Below are positions 30,830 through 39,179 of a stretch of DNA of 64,000 nt, one piece after another; the first letter of the stretch is position 1; each line of letters starts with the position of its first letter. The translations under genes were made by a program, and so were the position numbers. The notes below the pieces were generated by a model that searched no databases, had not been told where the DNA came from, and saw only the letters and a list, made by a program, of their open reading frames with translations. Source of the stretch: Stenotrophomonas sp. 364 (GTDB taxonomy: Bacteria > Pseudomonadota > Gammaproteobacteria > Xanthomonadales > Xanthomonadaceae); NCBI RefSeq assembly GCF_009832905.1, contig NZ_CP047135.1, positions 4,281,001 to 4,345,000 on the forward strand, given 5' to 3'.

Positions 30830-32089
30830 TCAGCCAGTCCACCAACGGAAGGGCGTGTCGTGGTAATCGGCAATCCCCACCAGTTCGTAGCCCGACTCGA
30901 CCTGACGGCACAGAAGACGCCAGCGCGAGCGTCCTGACAGCCCCTCGATGTTGGCGTCGGTGGCGATGAAGACGTGCCCGTCCTGCTTCACCACATGCCC
31001 CTGGATTCTGCCCGCGGCGAGATCCTGTTCGACCCGCTCGATGCGTTTGAGCGTGCTGCTGTCCGGCGGCAGGCGCGCGCATTGTTCCTTCAGGGTAGCG
31101 CCGCGCTGGACATCGACCGGCTGCGCACGTTTGGCGCGCCCAGAGGCGCCAAGGGTGGGCATCGTCGTCGGTCCAGCCTCTCGCCCCGTCGGCAGGCGGC
31201 GATGGCGCACTTGCACCACCGGCGCCGGCTGACGCATCCAGTCCTGCGACGGCAGTGCGGTGTCGGCGACCGACCGGGTGGGCGCAGCGTCCTTCGCGGT
31301 CAGCGGCACGGGGCGTGCGGGTCGCAGCTGCCATTGGCCGCCGTGGCGATCCACCGTCTGACCGCAGACACCTGGATCCGGGCCGGCCGGGTCCACGTGG
31401 AAGAACGTGGTACGCAGATTACGCAGGACCGCGCCCGGTGGCCGCCCCTCTCCATTGATTTCGCGCTGCAGCCGCTCCAGTTGGCTCGGCGCTACGGCCG
31501 CGATGTACCGGTGACCGGTTTCCTTGCAGGTGATCACGCAGGGCGGGCGGTCCACGCAAGCCTCCATGAAGAACGCCTTCAGGCCTGTTTCCAGCGCCGG
31601 CCCCACCGGCAGGCCTACGCTGGCCGCGTGCGCGCGGTAATCGTCGATCATCTGCTCCATAAGGCCGTGCAGATGGTCGTGGATGGTGCGCACGCGTGCG
31701 GCATCGGCGTGGTCCAGACCGAATTTCAGCGCCAGATCACGAAGCGCGGCGGTGGAGTGCAGCATGTCCCAGCGCTGCTGATGCGCCCGTTCACGTTCGG
31801 CGTCGTGGCGGGCGATGCGCAGGTAGGCTTCACCCAGGCACGCCCCGACAATCGCGCCGGTCAGCGGCGCGGTCGCATTGGCGATAGACATCAAACACCC
31901 GGTCAGGCCACCGGTGGCAAGGGCGACCACTCGGGCCTGCGGGGTCTCCACCGCCACGTTGGCAATGCCGCTGATGCGTGCGCCCAGATGGAGAGTCGGG
32001 AGTTGACGAGTAACGCTGCGCGAGGGCGGCAACGCGGGCGGACAGGTGGGAAGGGGCGATGGACTGGCCGCAGCGCGCGGAATGGGCAT
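30830..32089 (-). CDS. Orphan protein with RelE-like C-terminus
   Basis: A 419-residue protein that I do not recognise as a whole. Residues 1-35 are Pro/Ser-rich. Residues 52-92 form a hydrophobic Gly/Ala-rich stretch (VVALATGGLTGCLMSIANAT on to GAIVGACLGE). The middle (95-240) is alpha-helical with an HDHLHGLMEQMIDDY motif. A Pro/Arg-rich linker (250-330) follows. The last 75 residues (LKRIERVEQDLA to ADYHDTPFRWW) resemble a RelE/ParE-like toxin fold, with RSRWRLLCRQVESGYELVGI as the core strands. This is inferred from pattern only. No antitoxin or immunity gene is beside it. It is antisense to, and splits, the regulator-sensor pair. ATG 32089 is chosen; the open frame goes on to 32476 but crosses a SMAG copy. 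Confidence 0.55.
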   Translation of the reverse strand: MPIPRAAASPSPLPTCPPALPPSRSVTRQLPTLHLGARISGIANVAVETPQARVVALATGGLTGCLMSIANATAPLTGAIVGACLGEAYLRIARHDAERERAHQQRWDMLHSTAALRDLALKFGLDHADAARVRTIHDHLHGLMEQMIDDYRAHAASVGLPVGPALETGLKAFFMEACVDRPPCVITCKETGHRYIAAVAPSQLERLQREINGEGRPPGAVLRNLRTTFFHVDPAGPDPGVCGQTVDRHGGQWQLRPARPVPLTAKDAAPTRSVADTALPSQDWMRQPAPVVQVRHRRLPTGREAGPTTMPTLGASGRAKRAQPVDVQRGATLKEQCARLPPDSSTLKRIERVEQDLAAGRIQGHVVKQDGHVFIATDANIEGLSGRSRWRLLCRQVESGYELVGIADYHDTPFRWWTG

Positions 32090-32504
32090 GGTGGCGGTCT
32101 GCAGTGGGAATCCTCGCCATGATGTACCGCACTGTGGGCAGGACCGGCAATCGGAATGGTTGCAATTGAGGCCAACTGCTTCCAGCGTCCACGTGGGCCG
32201 GTAGCTTGCAGCCACTTGCGTCGCGTAGGCACCGCCGCACCGGCCCGCACGTAAGACAGGCCCATGCCGTGGTCGCCGAGCGCTACTGAAAATGCGGTCA
32301 CAAAGAGCGGGTGCGGGGCCGACGGCCAGACAACGCACCGCACGCCGAAGCAGATACGGGTAACCCAGCGACGTCTGGCTCTGCGATGAGAGGCCGCCGA
32401 CCAACCGTCGGCTCTGCCCCCCCGGGCGTATAGCCGGGGCTATGAATGACAGCGTTGCCTGCGCAATTGCCGGCAAATGCTCGATCCGGCGGACCCGGTG
32501 CTAA
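32090..32504. other. Gene-free region ahead of the mntP leader
   Basis: About 415 bases. The upstream extension of the orphan's frame lies here, but its composition is poor and no ribosome site is seen. A SMAG copy in reverse orientation lies at 32392-32417. A short perfect hairpin (ATAGCC-GG-GGCTAT) is found at 32430-32443. The mntP promoter should be within the last 100 bases. Confidence 0.5.
32392..32417 (-). repeat. SMAG-like palindrome, reverse
   Basis: On the minus strand it reads GCAGAGCCGACGGTTGGTCG then GCGGCC. The first four bases are GCAG instead of GTAG. Confidence 0.65.
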
Positions 32505-32617
32505 GCTTCGCGTCCCCTTGGGGAGTAGCCGGATTCCTGCTGCAGGAATCGCCCGCATCAACATACTCGGCCAGTGCGCCGTGGTGCGGGTAGCCATCGT
32601 GGTTGGCGAGACCAGCG
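32505..32617 (+). promoter_or_regulatory. yybP-ykoY manganese riboswitch
   Basis: Two conserved sequence blocks of this riboswitch are visible: CCTTGGGGAGTAGCC at 32516-32530 and CAACATACTCGGCC at 32559-32572. Between them is a perfect stem (GATTCCTG-CTG-CAGGAATC, 32532-32550), and GGCGAGACC near 32605-32613 closes the element on the 3' side. The class binds Mn(II) between two loops that carry exactly these blocks. It lies 75 bases ahead of mntP, the standard target. In Xanthomonas the same arrangement is a known Mn riboswitch. The ends are estimates. Confidence 0.88.
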
Positions 32618-32692
32618 GTCCGCGTGCGCAACGACAGGTTGGGCGCGTTCGCGGTCCGTTGCTCGCAATCGCCCGACCTGCCGTGTACCCCA

Positions 32693-33271
32693 ATGTCCCC
32701 CATCTCGATCCTGTTGATCGGCTTTGCCATGTCCACCGATGCCTTCGCTGCGGCGATCGGCAAAGGCGCGGCCATGCGCAAGCCACGCTTCCCCGATGCG
32801 CTGCGCGCCGGCCTCATTTTCGGTGTCATCGAAGGCATCACGCCGGTGATCGGCTGGTTGCTGGGCCGTGCCGCCCTGCAGTACGTCGAAGCGTTTGATC
32901 ACTGGATCGCCTTCGGCCTGCTCGGTGCGCTGGGCGTGCACATGATCATCAACGGCATCCGCCCCGATGACGGTGCCGAGGACGAAGACACCAGCAAACA
33001 CCACGGCTTCTGGCGCCTGGCGGTCACCGGCTTTGCCACCAGCATCGATGCGATGGCGGTCGGCATCGGCCTGGCCTTCCTGGATGTCCACATCGGCGTG
33101 ATGGCGCTGGTGATCGGCCTGTGCACCTTCACCATGGTCACCGCCGGGGTCATGCTCGGCCGCGTGCTGGGCAACATGGTCGGCAAGCGCGCCGAGATCA
33201 TCGGCGGCCTGATTCTGATCATCATCGGCTCGACCATCCTGTACGAACACCTCAGCGGCGCCATGGGCTGA
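32693..33271 (+). CDS. mntP: Manganese efflux pump MntP
   Basis: A 192-residue inner-membrane protein with six helices that exports excess Mn(II). The pseudo-symmetric Asp motifs are [19 protein letters not shown] (Asp in AMSTDAFA) and [17 protein letters not shown] (Asp in TSIDAMA), as in E. coli MntP, which is about 188 residues. The region [18 protein letters not shown] is also typical. ATG 32693 is chosen; the frame goes upstream through the riboswitch. Control by manganese through the leader at 32505-32617 is the likely main regulation. Confidence 0.95.
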   Translation: MSPISILLIGFAMSTDAFAAAIGKGAAMRKPRFPDALRAGLIFGVIEGITPVIGWLLGRAALQYVEAFDHWIAFGLLGALGVHMIINGIRPDDGAEDEDTSKHHGFWRLAVTGFATSIDAMAVGIGLAFLDVHIGVMALVIGLCTFTMVTAGVMLGRVLGNMVGKRAEIIGGLILIIIGSTILYEHLSGAMG

Positions 33272-33296
33272 TGCGCCGTGCCCCACCGCCGCGCGG

Positions 33297-36200
33297 CTAC
33301 ATGTCCCCGCGCGGCGCGTGGAAGGCGGCCAGGAAGGCGCGCAGCGAGGCCGGCTTGATCGGCTTGGTCAGCAACCGGTAGCCGCGCTCGCGCGCCATCC
33401 GCTTCAACTCGTCGCGCCCGTCGGCGGTCAGCAACGCACCGGGAATCGCACGCCCTGCCTTGTCGCGCAGCGCCACCAGCGTGTCCAGGCCATCCAGCCG
33501 GTCGTGCAGGTGGTAATCCACCAGCATCACGTCCGGATGCAGGTGCACCTTCTCCAGCGCCTGGTCCACGGTGCTGGCGGTGATCACCTCCACTCCCCAC
33601 CGTCCGAGCAGCGCGCGCATGCCGTCCAGGATTTCCTGGTCGTTGTCCACGCACAACACCCGCATGCCCGCCAGTGAATCGGTGCGGGTGGGGATCGGCG
33701 TCGGCGATGCGGCCGCGGACATCGGCAGCACCGGTGCCTGCACCTTGGGCAGCATGATCGAGAACATGCTGCCGGTACCCACCCGGCTGCGCGCGTTGAG
33801 CCGATGGTCGAGCAGGCGCGAGATGCGCTGGCAGATCGACAGGCCCAGCCCCAGCCCCTGCTCGCCCCAGTCGAAGGGCTGCTGGTAGCGGTGGAACTCG
33901 TCGAAGATCTGCTGCATGTGGTGCTCGGGAATGCCCGGCCCGGTATCCCAGACCTGCAGTTCCACTTCGTTGCCCCGGTGGCGCACCGCCAGCACGATCC
34001 GGCCCTGCCGCGTGTAGCGCAACGCGTTGGCCAGGAAGTTCTGCAGCACCCGGCGCAGCAGCCGGCGGTCGCTGCGGATCCACGCCGGGCGCGCGAACAG
34101 GTCCAGGCGCAGTCCGCGTCCTGCCGCCACCGGCGAGTACTGCGCGGCCAGCTCGCGCATCAGCACGCTCACGTCGAAATCGCCGATCACCGGGTGCAGC
34201 CCGCCCGCGTCCAGCCGCGACACGTCCAGCAGGCCGTCCAGCAGCTCCTCGGCGGCGCGCAGCGAGGCATCCACGCGCTCGGCCAGGTGGCGCTGCTCTT
34301 CGTTGTTGTGGTGGCTCTCGCGCAGCGCGGAGGCGAACAGTCGCGCCGCGTTCAGCGGCTGCAGCACGTCGTGGCTGATCGCCGCCAGGAAGCGCGTCTT
34401 GGACTGCTGCGCCACCTCGGCCTCGTGCGAGCGCTCGGCCACGCGCTGTTCCAGGGTTTCGTTGGCTTCCAGCAGCGCTTTTTCGGCGTGCTTGTAATCG
34501 GTGATGTCGTTGTAGCTGGTGACATAGCCGCCGCCGGGCAGTGCCTGGCCACGCATTTCGATCACCTTGCCGTCGCTGCGGGTGCGCTCGAAGATGTGCG
34601 GCGACCCGGCGCGCATGTAGCCGATGCGGCGGTTGATCTGCACGTCGATGTCGCCCTCGCCCAGCTCGCCGCGTTCGGCGTTGTAGCGGATCAGGTCGGC
34701 CACCGGGCGGCCCACGTAGAGCATGCCGTCGGGGTAGCCGAACATCTGCTGGTAGCGGCGGTTCCACGCGGTCAGGCGCATGTCCGGGTCGACCACGCTG
34801 ACCCCGGCGCTGATGTTCTCCAGCGTGGTGGACAGGATCTCGCGGTTGAAGCGCAGCTCCTGGCCGGCTTCGTCCAGCACCGCCACCACTTCGCCCAGGT
34901 CCATGCCCGAACCCCGCAGCAGGCTGGTCAGCAGCAGCCGCGCCGAGGCCGCGCCGATCGAGGCGGCCAGCAGGCGCTCGGTGAACTGCACCCAGGCCCG
35001 GTCGGCCGGCGCGGACGCCTGCAGCTCGCGGCCCATCGACTGGGCCTGCTCGAAGAACGAGCGCCGGGCATGGCGGTCGCCGACCACGCGCGAGGCCAGG
35101 GCCAGCAGGTCCTCCACGTGCACATGGCCCGGCCACGCCCCGGCCACCGACGGCCGCTGTGCATACGGGTCCAGGAACGGCGCCGCACGCAGGCGTTCGT
35201 CCACGCCCGGGCGCCAGCGCACCGACACCAGCAGCATCGCCGCGGCATTGACCAGCAGCGACCAGAACGTGCCATGGGTCAGCGGGTCCCAGCCGCTCAT
35301 GCCGAACAGACGCTGTGGCCGCAGCCAGTCGATGCCGAACGGCCCCTGCACCAGCCACGCCGCGTCCATCCAGCCGGCATGGGTCAGCGCCGGCAGCAGC
35401 AGCGTGTACACCCAGGTGGCAAAGCCGAGCAGCATGCCCACTTCCACGCCCCGGCGACTGGCTCCGCGCCAGTACAGGCCGCCGATCAGCCCGGGCGCGA
35501 ACTGCGCCACCGCCGCGAACGCCATCAACCCGTACGAGGCCAGCGTGCTGTCATTGCTGCTGCCGCGGTAGTAGCTGTAGGCGGCCAGCGCCAGCAGCAG
35601 GATGGCGGTGCGCCGGATCCACAGCACCCGCGAGGCCACGTCGGCCGCTTCCTGGTGGTCGCCACTGCGGCGCAGCAGCACCGGCATCACCAGGTCGTTG
35701 CTGACCATGGTGGCCAGCGCGATGGAGGCCACGATGACCATGCCGGTGGCCGCCGAGAAGCCGCCCACGTAGGCCACCAGCGCCAGGAACTTGCGGCCCT
35801 CGGCCAGCGGCAGGGCCAGCACCATGCTGTCGTCGGCGACGCTGCCGCCGGTGCCGAACAGGGTCACGCCGGCGGTGGCGATCGGGATCACCATCGCCGA
35901 GATGATCACCAGATACGCACCGAACATCCAGCGCGCGCGGCGGATGTCGCGCACGTTACCGCACTCCACCACGGCCACGTGGAACTGGCGCGGCAGGCAG
36001 ATGATGGCCAGGAAGCTGAGCAGGGTCTGCGAGATGAACCCGACCGGCGGCAACCCGGCAAACAGCGTATGCGCCGACTGCAGCACCGCGTCGGTGCGGT
36101 CGTTGAGCCACAGGTAGGCGAACAACCCCAGCGCCACCATCGCGATCAGCTTGATCAGCGACTCCAGCGCGATGGCCAGCATCATGCCGTGGTGATGCTC

Positions 36201-36746
36201 GGTGGCATCCACCTGGCGGGTGCCGAACAAGGTGGCAAACAGCGCCATCAGCAGCGCCACGTACAGCGCCGGATCAGTGAAGAAGCCGGTGGGCCCGACA
36301 TTGCCGGTGAGCACCTGCAGGCTCATCGCCACGGCTTTGTACTGCAACGCCAGGTACGGCACGATGCCGATCAGCGCGATCACCGCCACCAGCGCGGCCA
36401 GCCGCCGCGAGCGCCCGAACCGCGAGGAGATGAAGTCGGCGATGGACACCACGTTCTGGCTGCGCGCGATCAGCGCCAGGCGCTCGATGATGCGCCAGCC
36501 GAACAGCCACAGCAGCAGCGGGCCCAGGTAGATCGGCAGGTAGCCGATGCCGTTGCGCACCGCCGTGCCCACCGCCCCGTAGAAGGTCCACGACGAGCAG
36601 TACACCGCCAGCGCCAGGCTGTAGACCACCGGCCGCAGCCACGGCCGGTTGGGGTACATCGGGCGACGGTCGCCCCACCACGCCACGCCGAACAACAGCG
36701 CGGCATAGGCCACCGATACCAACAGCAGGATCCAGCTGGAGACCAC
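33297..36746 (-). CDS. Hybrid sensor kinase with SLC5-like transporter domain, CrbS-like
   Basis: A 1149-residue membrane kinase. Residues 1 to about 500 have some twelve helices of the sodium:solute symporter (SLC5) type. A STAC-like linker follows, then a PAS domain (from near LENISAGVSVVDPDMRLTAW), HisKA with His792 in FLAAISHDVLQPLNAARLF, HATPase with GPGIPEHH and LGLGLSICQRI, and a C-terminal receiver with Asp1077 in VMLVDYHLHD. This order is that of CrbS, which controls acs in Vibrio and Pseudomonas; the transporter part may sense or carry the ligand. The start codon is GTG. The likely partner is the LuxR-type regulator at 30129. Confidence 0.88.
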   Translation of the reverse strand: MVSSWILLLVSVAYAALLFGVAWWGDRRPMYPNRPWLRPVVYSLALAVYCSSWTFYGAVGTAVRNGIGYLPIYLGPLLLWLFGWRIIERLALIARSQNVVSIADFISSRFGRSRRLAALVAVIALIGIVPYLALQYKAVAMSLQVLTGNVGPTGFFTDPALYVALLMALFATLFGTRQVDATEHHHGMMLAIALESLIKLIAMVALGLFAYLWLNDRTDAVLQSAHTLFAGLPPVGFISQTLLSFLAIICLPRQFHVAVVECGNVRDIRRARWMFGAYLVIISAMVIPIATAGVTLFGTGGSVADDSMVLALPLAEGRKFLALVAYVGGFSAATGMVIVASIALATMVSNDLVMPVLLRRSGDHQEAADVASRVLWIRRTAILLLALAAYSYYRGSSNDSTLASYGLMAFAAVAQFAPGLIGGLYWRGASRRGVEVGMLLGFATWVYTLLLPALTHAGWMDAAWLVQGPFGIDWLRPQRLFGMSGWDPLTHGTFWSLLVNAAAMLLVSVRWRPGVDERLRAAPFLDPYAQRPSVAGAWPGHVHVEDLLALASRVVGDRHARRSFFEQAQSMGRELQASAPADRAWVQFTERLLAASIGAASARLLLTSLLRGSGMDLGEVVAVLDEAGQELRFNREILSTTLENISAGVSVVDPDMRLTAWNRRYQQMFGYPDGMLYVGRPVADLIRYNAERGELGEGDIDVQINRRIGYMRAGSPHIFERTRSDGKVIEMRGQALPGGGYVTSYNDITDYKHAEKALLEANETLEQRVAERSHEAEVAQQSKTRFLAAISHDVLQPLNAARLFASALRESHHNNEEQRHLAERVDASLRAAEELLDGLLDVSRLDAGGLHPVIGDFDVSVLMRELAAQYSPVAAGRGLRLDLFARPAWIRSDRRLLRRVLQNFLANALRYTRQGRIVLAVRHRGNEVELQVWDTGPGIPEHHMQQIFDEFHRYQQPFDWGEQGLGLGLSICQRISRLLDHRLNARSRVGTGSMFSIMLPKVQAPVLPMSAAASPTPIPTRTDSLAGMRVLCVDNDQEILDGMRALLGRWGVEVITASTVDQALEKVHLHPDVMLVDYHLHDRLDGLDTLVALRDKAGRAIPGALLTADGRDELKRMARERGYRLLTKPIKPASLRAFLAAFHAPRGDM

Positions 36747-36773
36747 GGGGTGATTCCGTCAGGGTAAACAGCA

Positions 36774-36900
36774 GTAGATCACGACCATTGGTCGTGATGG
36801 AAACATCGCCGCCGGCACCCACCGGGGCGGTGACGCCCATCGCCCCGCCGGACCGATCACGCCCGCGCCCCACCGGTAGGTCACGACCATTGGCCGTGAC
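36774..36900 (+). repeat. Two SMAG copies
   Basis: Variants with an ACGACCATTGG core: GTAGATCACGACCATTGGTC at 36774-36798 and GTAGGTCACGACCATTGGCC at 36876-36900, 102 bases apart. They fill the gap between the hybrid kinase and the S46 peptidase gene. Confidence 0.85.
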
Positions 36901-36909
36901 CGCCGCGGG

Positions 36910-39057
36910 TCATTCCGCCGGAACGCCCATTTCCTTCAGCAGCTCGGGTGCCGGGTACACCTTGGCCAGCAACCAGCGCAGGTAGCGCATGTCCACGTGC
37001 ACGGCGCGCTTGTAGCGCGGGTCGAACCACCAGCTGGCACTCACCGATTCCCAGTTGCTGTCGAAGTTCAGCCCGATCAGCTCGCCCTTGGCGTTGAGCA
37101 CCGGCGAGCCGGAGTTGCCGCCGGTGGTGTCCAGGTTGGTCAGGAAGTTGACCGTCTGGGTCTTCAGCACCGGGTCGGCGGTGGAGCCGAAGTCGCCCTT
37201 GGCGATCGCGGCCAGCAGCGGCTTGGGCGCATCGAACGGGTAGGCGTTGGTGTTCTTCTCGACGATGCCGGCCACGGTGGTCACCGGGTCGAAATGCACC
37301 GCATCGCGCGGCGACAGCGCTTCCACCTTGCCGTAGCTGATGCGCAGCGTGCGGTTGGCATCGGGGTACACCGCGCGCCCCTGTTTGGCGCGCCAGGCAA
37401 ACAGCGCCTGCATGTAGGCCGGGCGCAGGCGCAGCTGTTCACCGGCGCGTGCCTTGCTCTGGTCATCCAGGCGCAGCTGCGCGGCCACCAGCGGGCCGGC
37501 CAGGTCGATCAGCGGGTCGCGCGCGAGCGGCTTGCCGTCCTTTGCCGCGGCAAACCGCGACAGGCGCTGGGCTTCGTCACCCAGCGCGGTGCTGGCGTAC
37601 AGCCCGTCCAGCGCCTTGGCCAGCGCTGCCGGGGTGCGTCCGAAGGCCGCGTCGAACTCGGGCACGCGCTGTGCCTCGGGCAGCTGCTGGTAGCGGGTCA
37701 GCAGCGTGGTCAGCAGCGCCTTTTCCACCTCGGGCGAATAGCGACGCTGCACCTGCTTCAAGGTGCCTTCGATCAGCGCCAGGTCGCGCTGCTGGTAGCC
37801 GCTCTCGCGCTCGGCGTCGGGCTTGGCCGATTCAATGCGCAGGCGCTCCAGGGTCAACGCCGAACGCAGCAACTGGCTCTGCGCCGACAGCAGGTCCAGC
37901 AGCAGGTCGCGTTCACCCACCGACGCGCCCTGCGACAACGAGCCCAGCAGCGCTTGGATGTCGCCCTGGAAACGGGCGTCGGTAGCCTTCAGCATCGCGC
38001 CTTCATCGCTGGCGCGCTGGGCCTTGGCATCGCTGCGCAGCAGGCCTTCCAGCTCGCCGGCGGCGCGCTTGCGGTTGTTCTTCAGCGACTGCAGCTGCGA
38101 GGCGTAACGGGTCCGCGCCTGCGCATCCTTGGCGGTGGCCGCTTCGATGGTGTCGATCATCTGCTGGAACACCGCCACCCGGCGCGGCAGCACCGCGTCG
38201 ATCTGGCTGGCGAATTCGGCGGCGGTGCGGTGCCGGTAGGTGATGCCCGGGTAGCCGGCCAGCATCGCGTAATCGCCCGTCTTCGGCCCGTCGATGGCCA
38301 TCTTCAGGTGCGCCGGCGGCTGGTAGGGCACGTTGTCCGGACTGTACGGGGCCGGCTTGCCGTCCTTGCCCACATAGGCACGCAGCAGGGTGAAGTCACC
38401 GGTGTGGCGTGGCCACATGAAGTTGTCGATCTCATCGCCGTAATTGCCGATCGCACGCGGCGGCGCGTACACCAGCCGCACGTCGCTCAGCTCCAGCTGG
38501 CGGATGCGGTAGAAGTCGGTGCCGTAGTACATGTCGGCCACGCTGCAGCGCACGTTGCCTTCCTTCTCGCAGTCGGCCACCAGCTGCTTGCTGGCGCGGT
38601 CGACCGCATCGAAATAGGCGCGCCCGGTCTTGCCACGCGCGTCGCGCAGCACCTCGTCGGTCACCTTGTCGAAGCCGGTGGTGACCAGCACGCGGAAATC
38701 CGGGTTGGCCGCGCGCTCGTCGCTGCGGCCCTGGGCGATGAAGCCGTTGTCGATCAGGTTGTGCTCGGGCGAGCTGTTGTACTGGATCACGCCCATCGCC
38801 ACGTGGTGGTTGGTGAGCAGCAGGCCGTCGGCGGAAACGAACGAACCGGTACCGCCACCGGCACGCACCACCGCGCTCAGCGGCGGCGCGGTGACGTTGG
38901 CCAGGTCGGTCGGGTTGCCCTTGAAGCCGGCCGCCTTCAACGGCTTGGCCAGGTCCGGCAGCTGGGTCGGCATCCACATGCCTTCATCGGCGTGGGCGCC
39001 GGCGGCGAGGGTCAGGCCAAGGGCCAGGGCGGCAGTCAGGGGTTTGCGTGGCGACAT
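36910..39057 (-). CDS. S46 family dipeptidyl-peptidase (DPP7/DPP11)
   Basis: A 715-residue periplasmic or outer-membrane-associated serine peptidase that removes dipeptides from oligopeptide N-termini. It has a signal peptide (TAALALGLTLAAGAHADEG). The chymotrypsin-like catalytic set is visible: TNHHVAMGVIQ with the His, and DTTGGNSGSPVLNAKGELIG with the Ser. The family insertion region lies between them, and FDSNWESVSA follows. S46 members in this bacterial group help digest proteins as carbon source. ATG 39057 is chosen over an upstream frame with no signal peptide. Preference for acidic or hydrophobic P1 residues cannot be told. Confidence 0.9.
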   Translation of the reverse strand: MSPRKPLTAALALGLTLAAGAHADEGMWMPTQLPDLAKPLKAAGFKGNPTDLANVTAPPLSAVVRAGGGTGSFVSADGLLLTNHHVAMGVIQYNSSPEHNLIDNGFIAQGRSDERAANPDFRVLVTTGFDKVTDEVLRDARGKTGRAYFDAVDRASKQLVADCEKEGNVRCSVADMYYGTDFYRIRQLELSDVRLVYAPPRAIGNYGDEIDNFMWPRHTGDFTLLRAYVGKDGKPAPYSPDNVPYQPPAHLKMAIDGPKTGDYAMLAGYPGITYRHRTAAEFASQIDAVLPRRVAVFQQMIDTIEAATAKDAQARTRYASQLQSLKNNRKRAAGELEGLLRSDAKAQRASDEGAMLKATDARFQGDIQALLGSLSQGASVGERDLLLDLLSAQSQLLRSALTLERLRIESAKPDAERESGYQQRDLALIEGTLKQVQRRYSPEVEKALLTTLLTRYQQLPEAQRVPEFDAAFGRTPAALAKALDGLYASTALGDEAQRLSRFAAAKDGKPLARDPLIDLAGPLVAAQLRLDDQSKARAGEQLRLRPAYMQALFAWRAKQGRAVYPDANRTLRISYGKVEALSPRDAVHFDPVTTVAGIVEKNTNAYPFDAPKPLLAAIAKGDFGSTADPVLKTQTVNFLTNLDTTGGNSGSPVLNAKGELIGLNFDSNWESVSASWWFDPRYKRAVHVDMRYLRWLLAKVYPAPELLKEMGVPAE

Positions 39058-39179
39058 GAGCACTTCCGGTACGTCAGAACAGCCCGGGACCATAGCCGCT
39101 GCGCCCGGCAGGGGCAACGGCCGATGGTCAGGATGCGCGGAGGCTGGCTAGAATCGGCGCTTCGCAAAGGGGATTGCAG

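Noticed and set aside
32090..32476. N-terminal extension of the orphan protein at 30830
   Set aside because: Crosses a SMAG repeat, has no ribosome site and low-quality composition.
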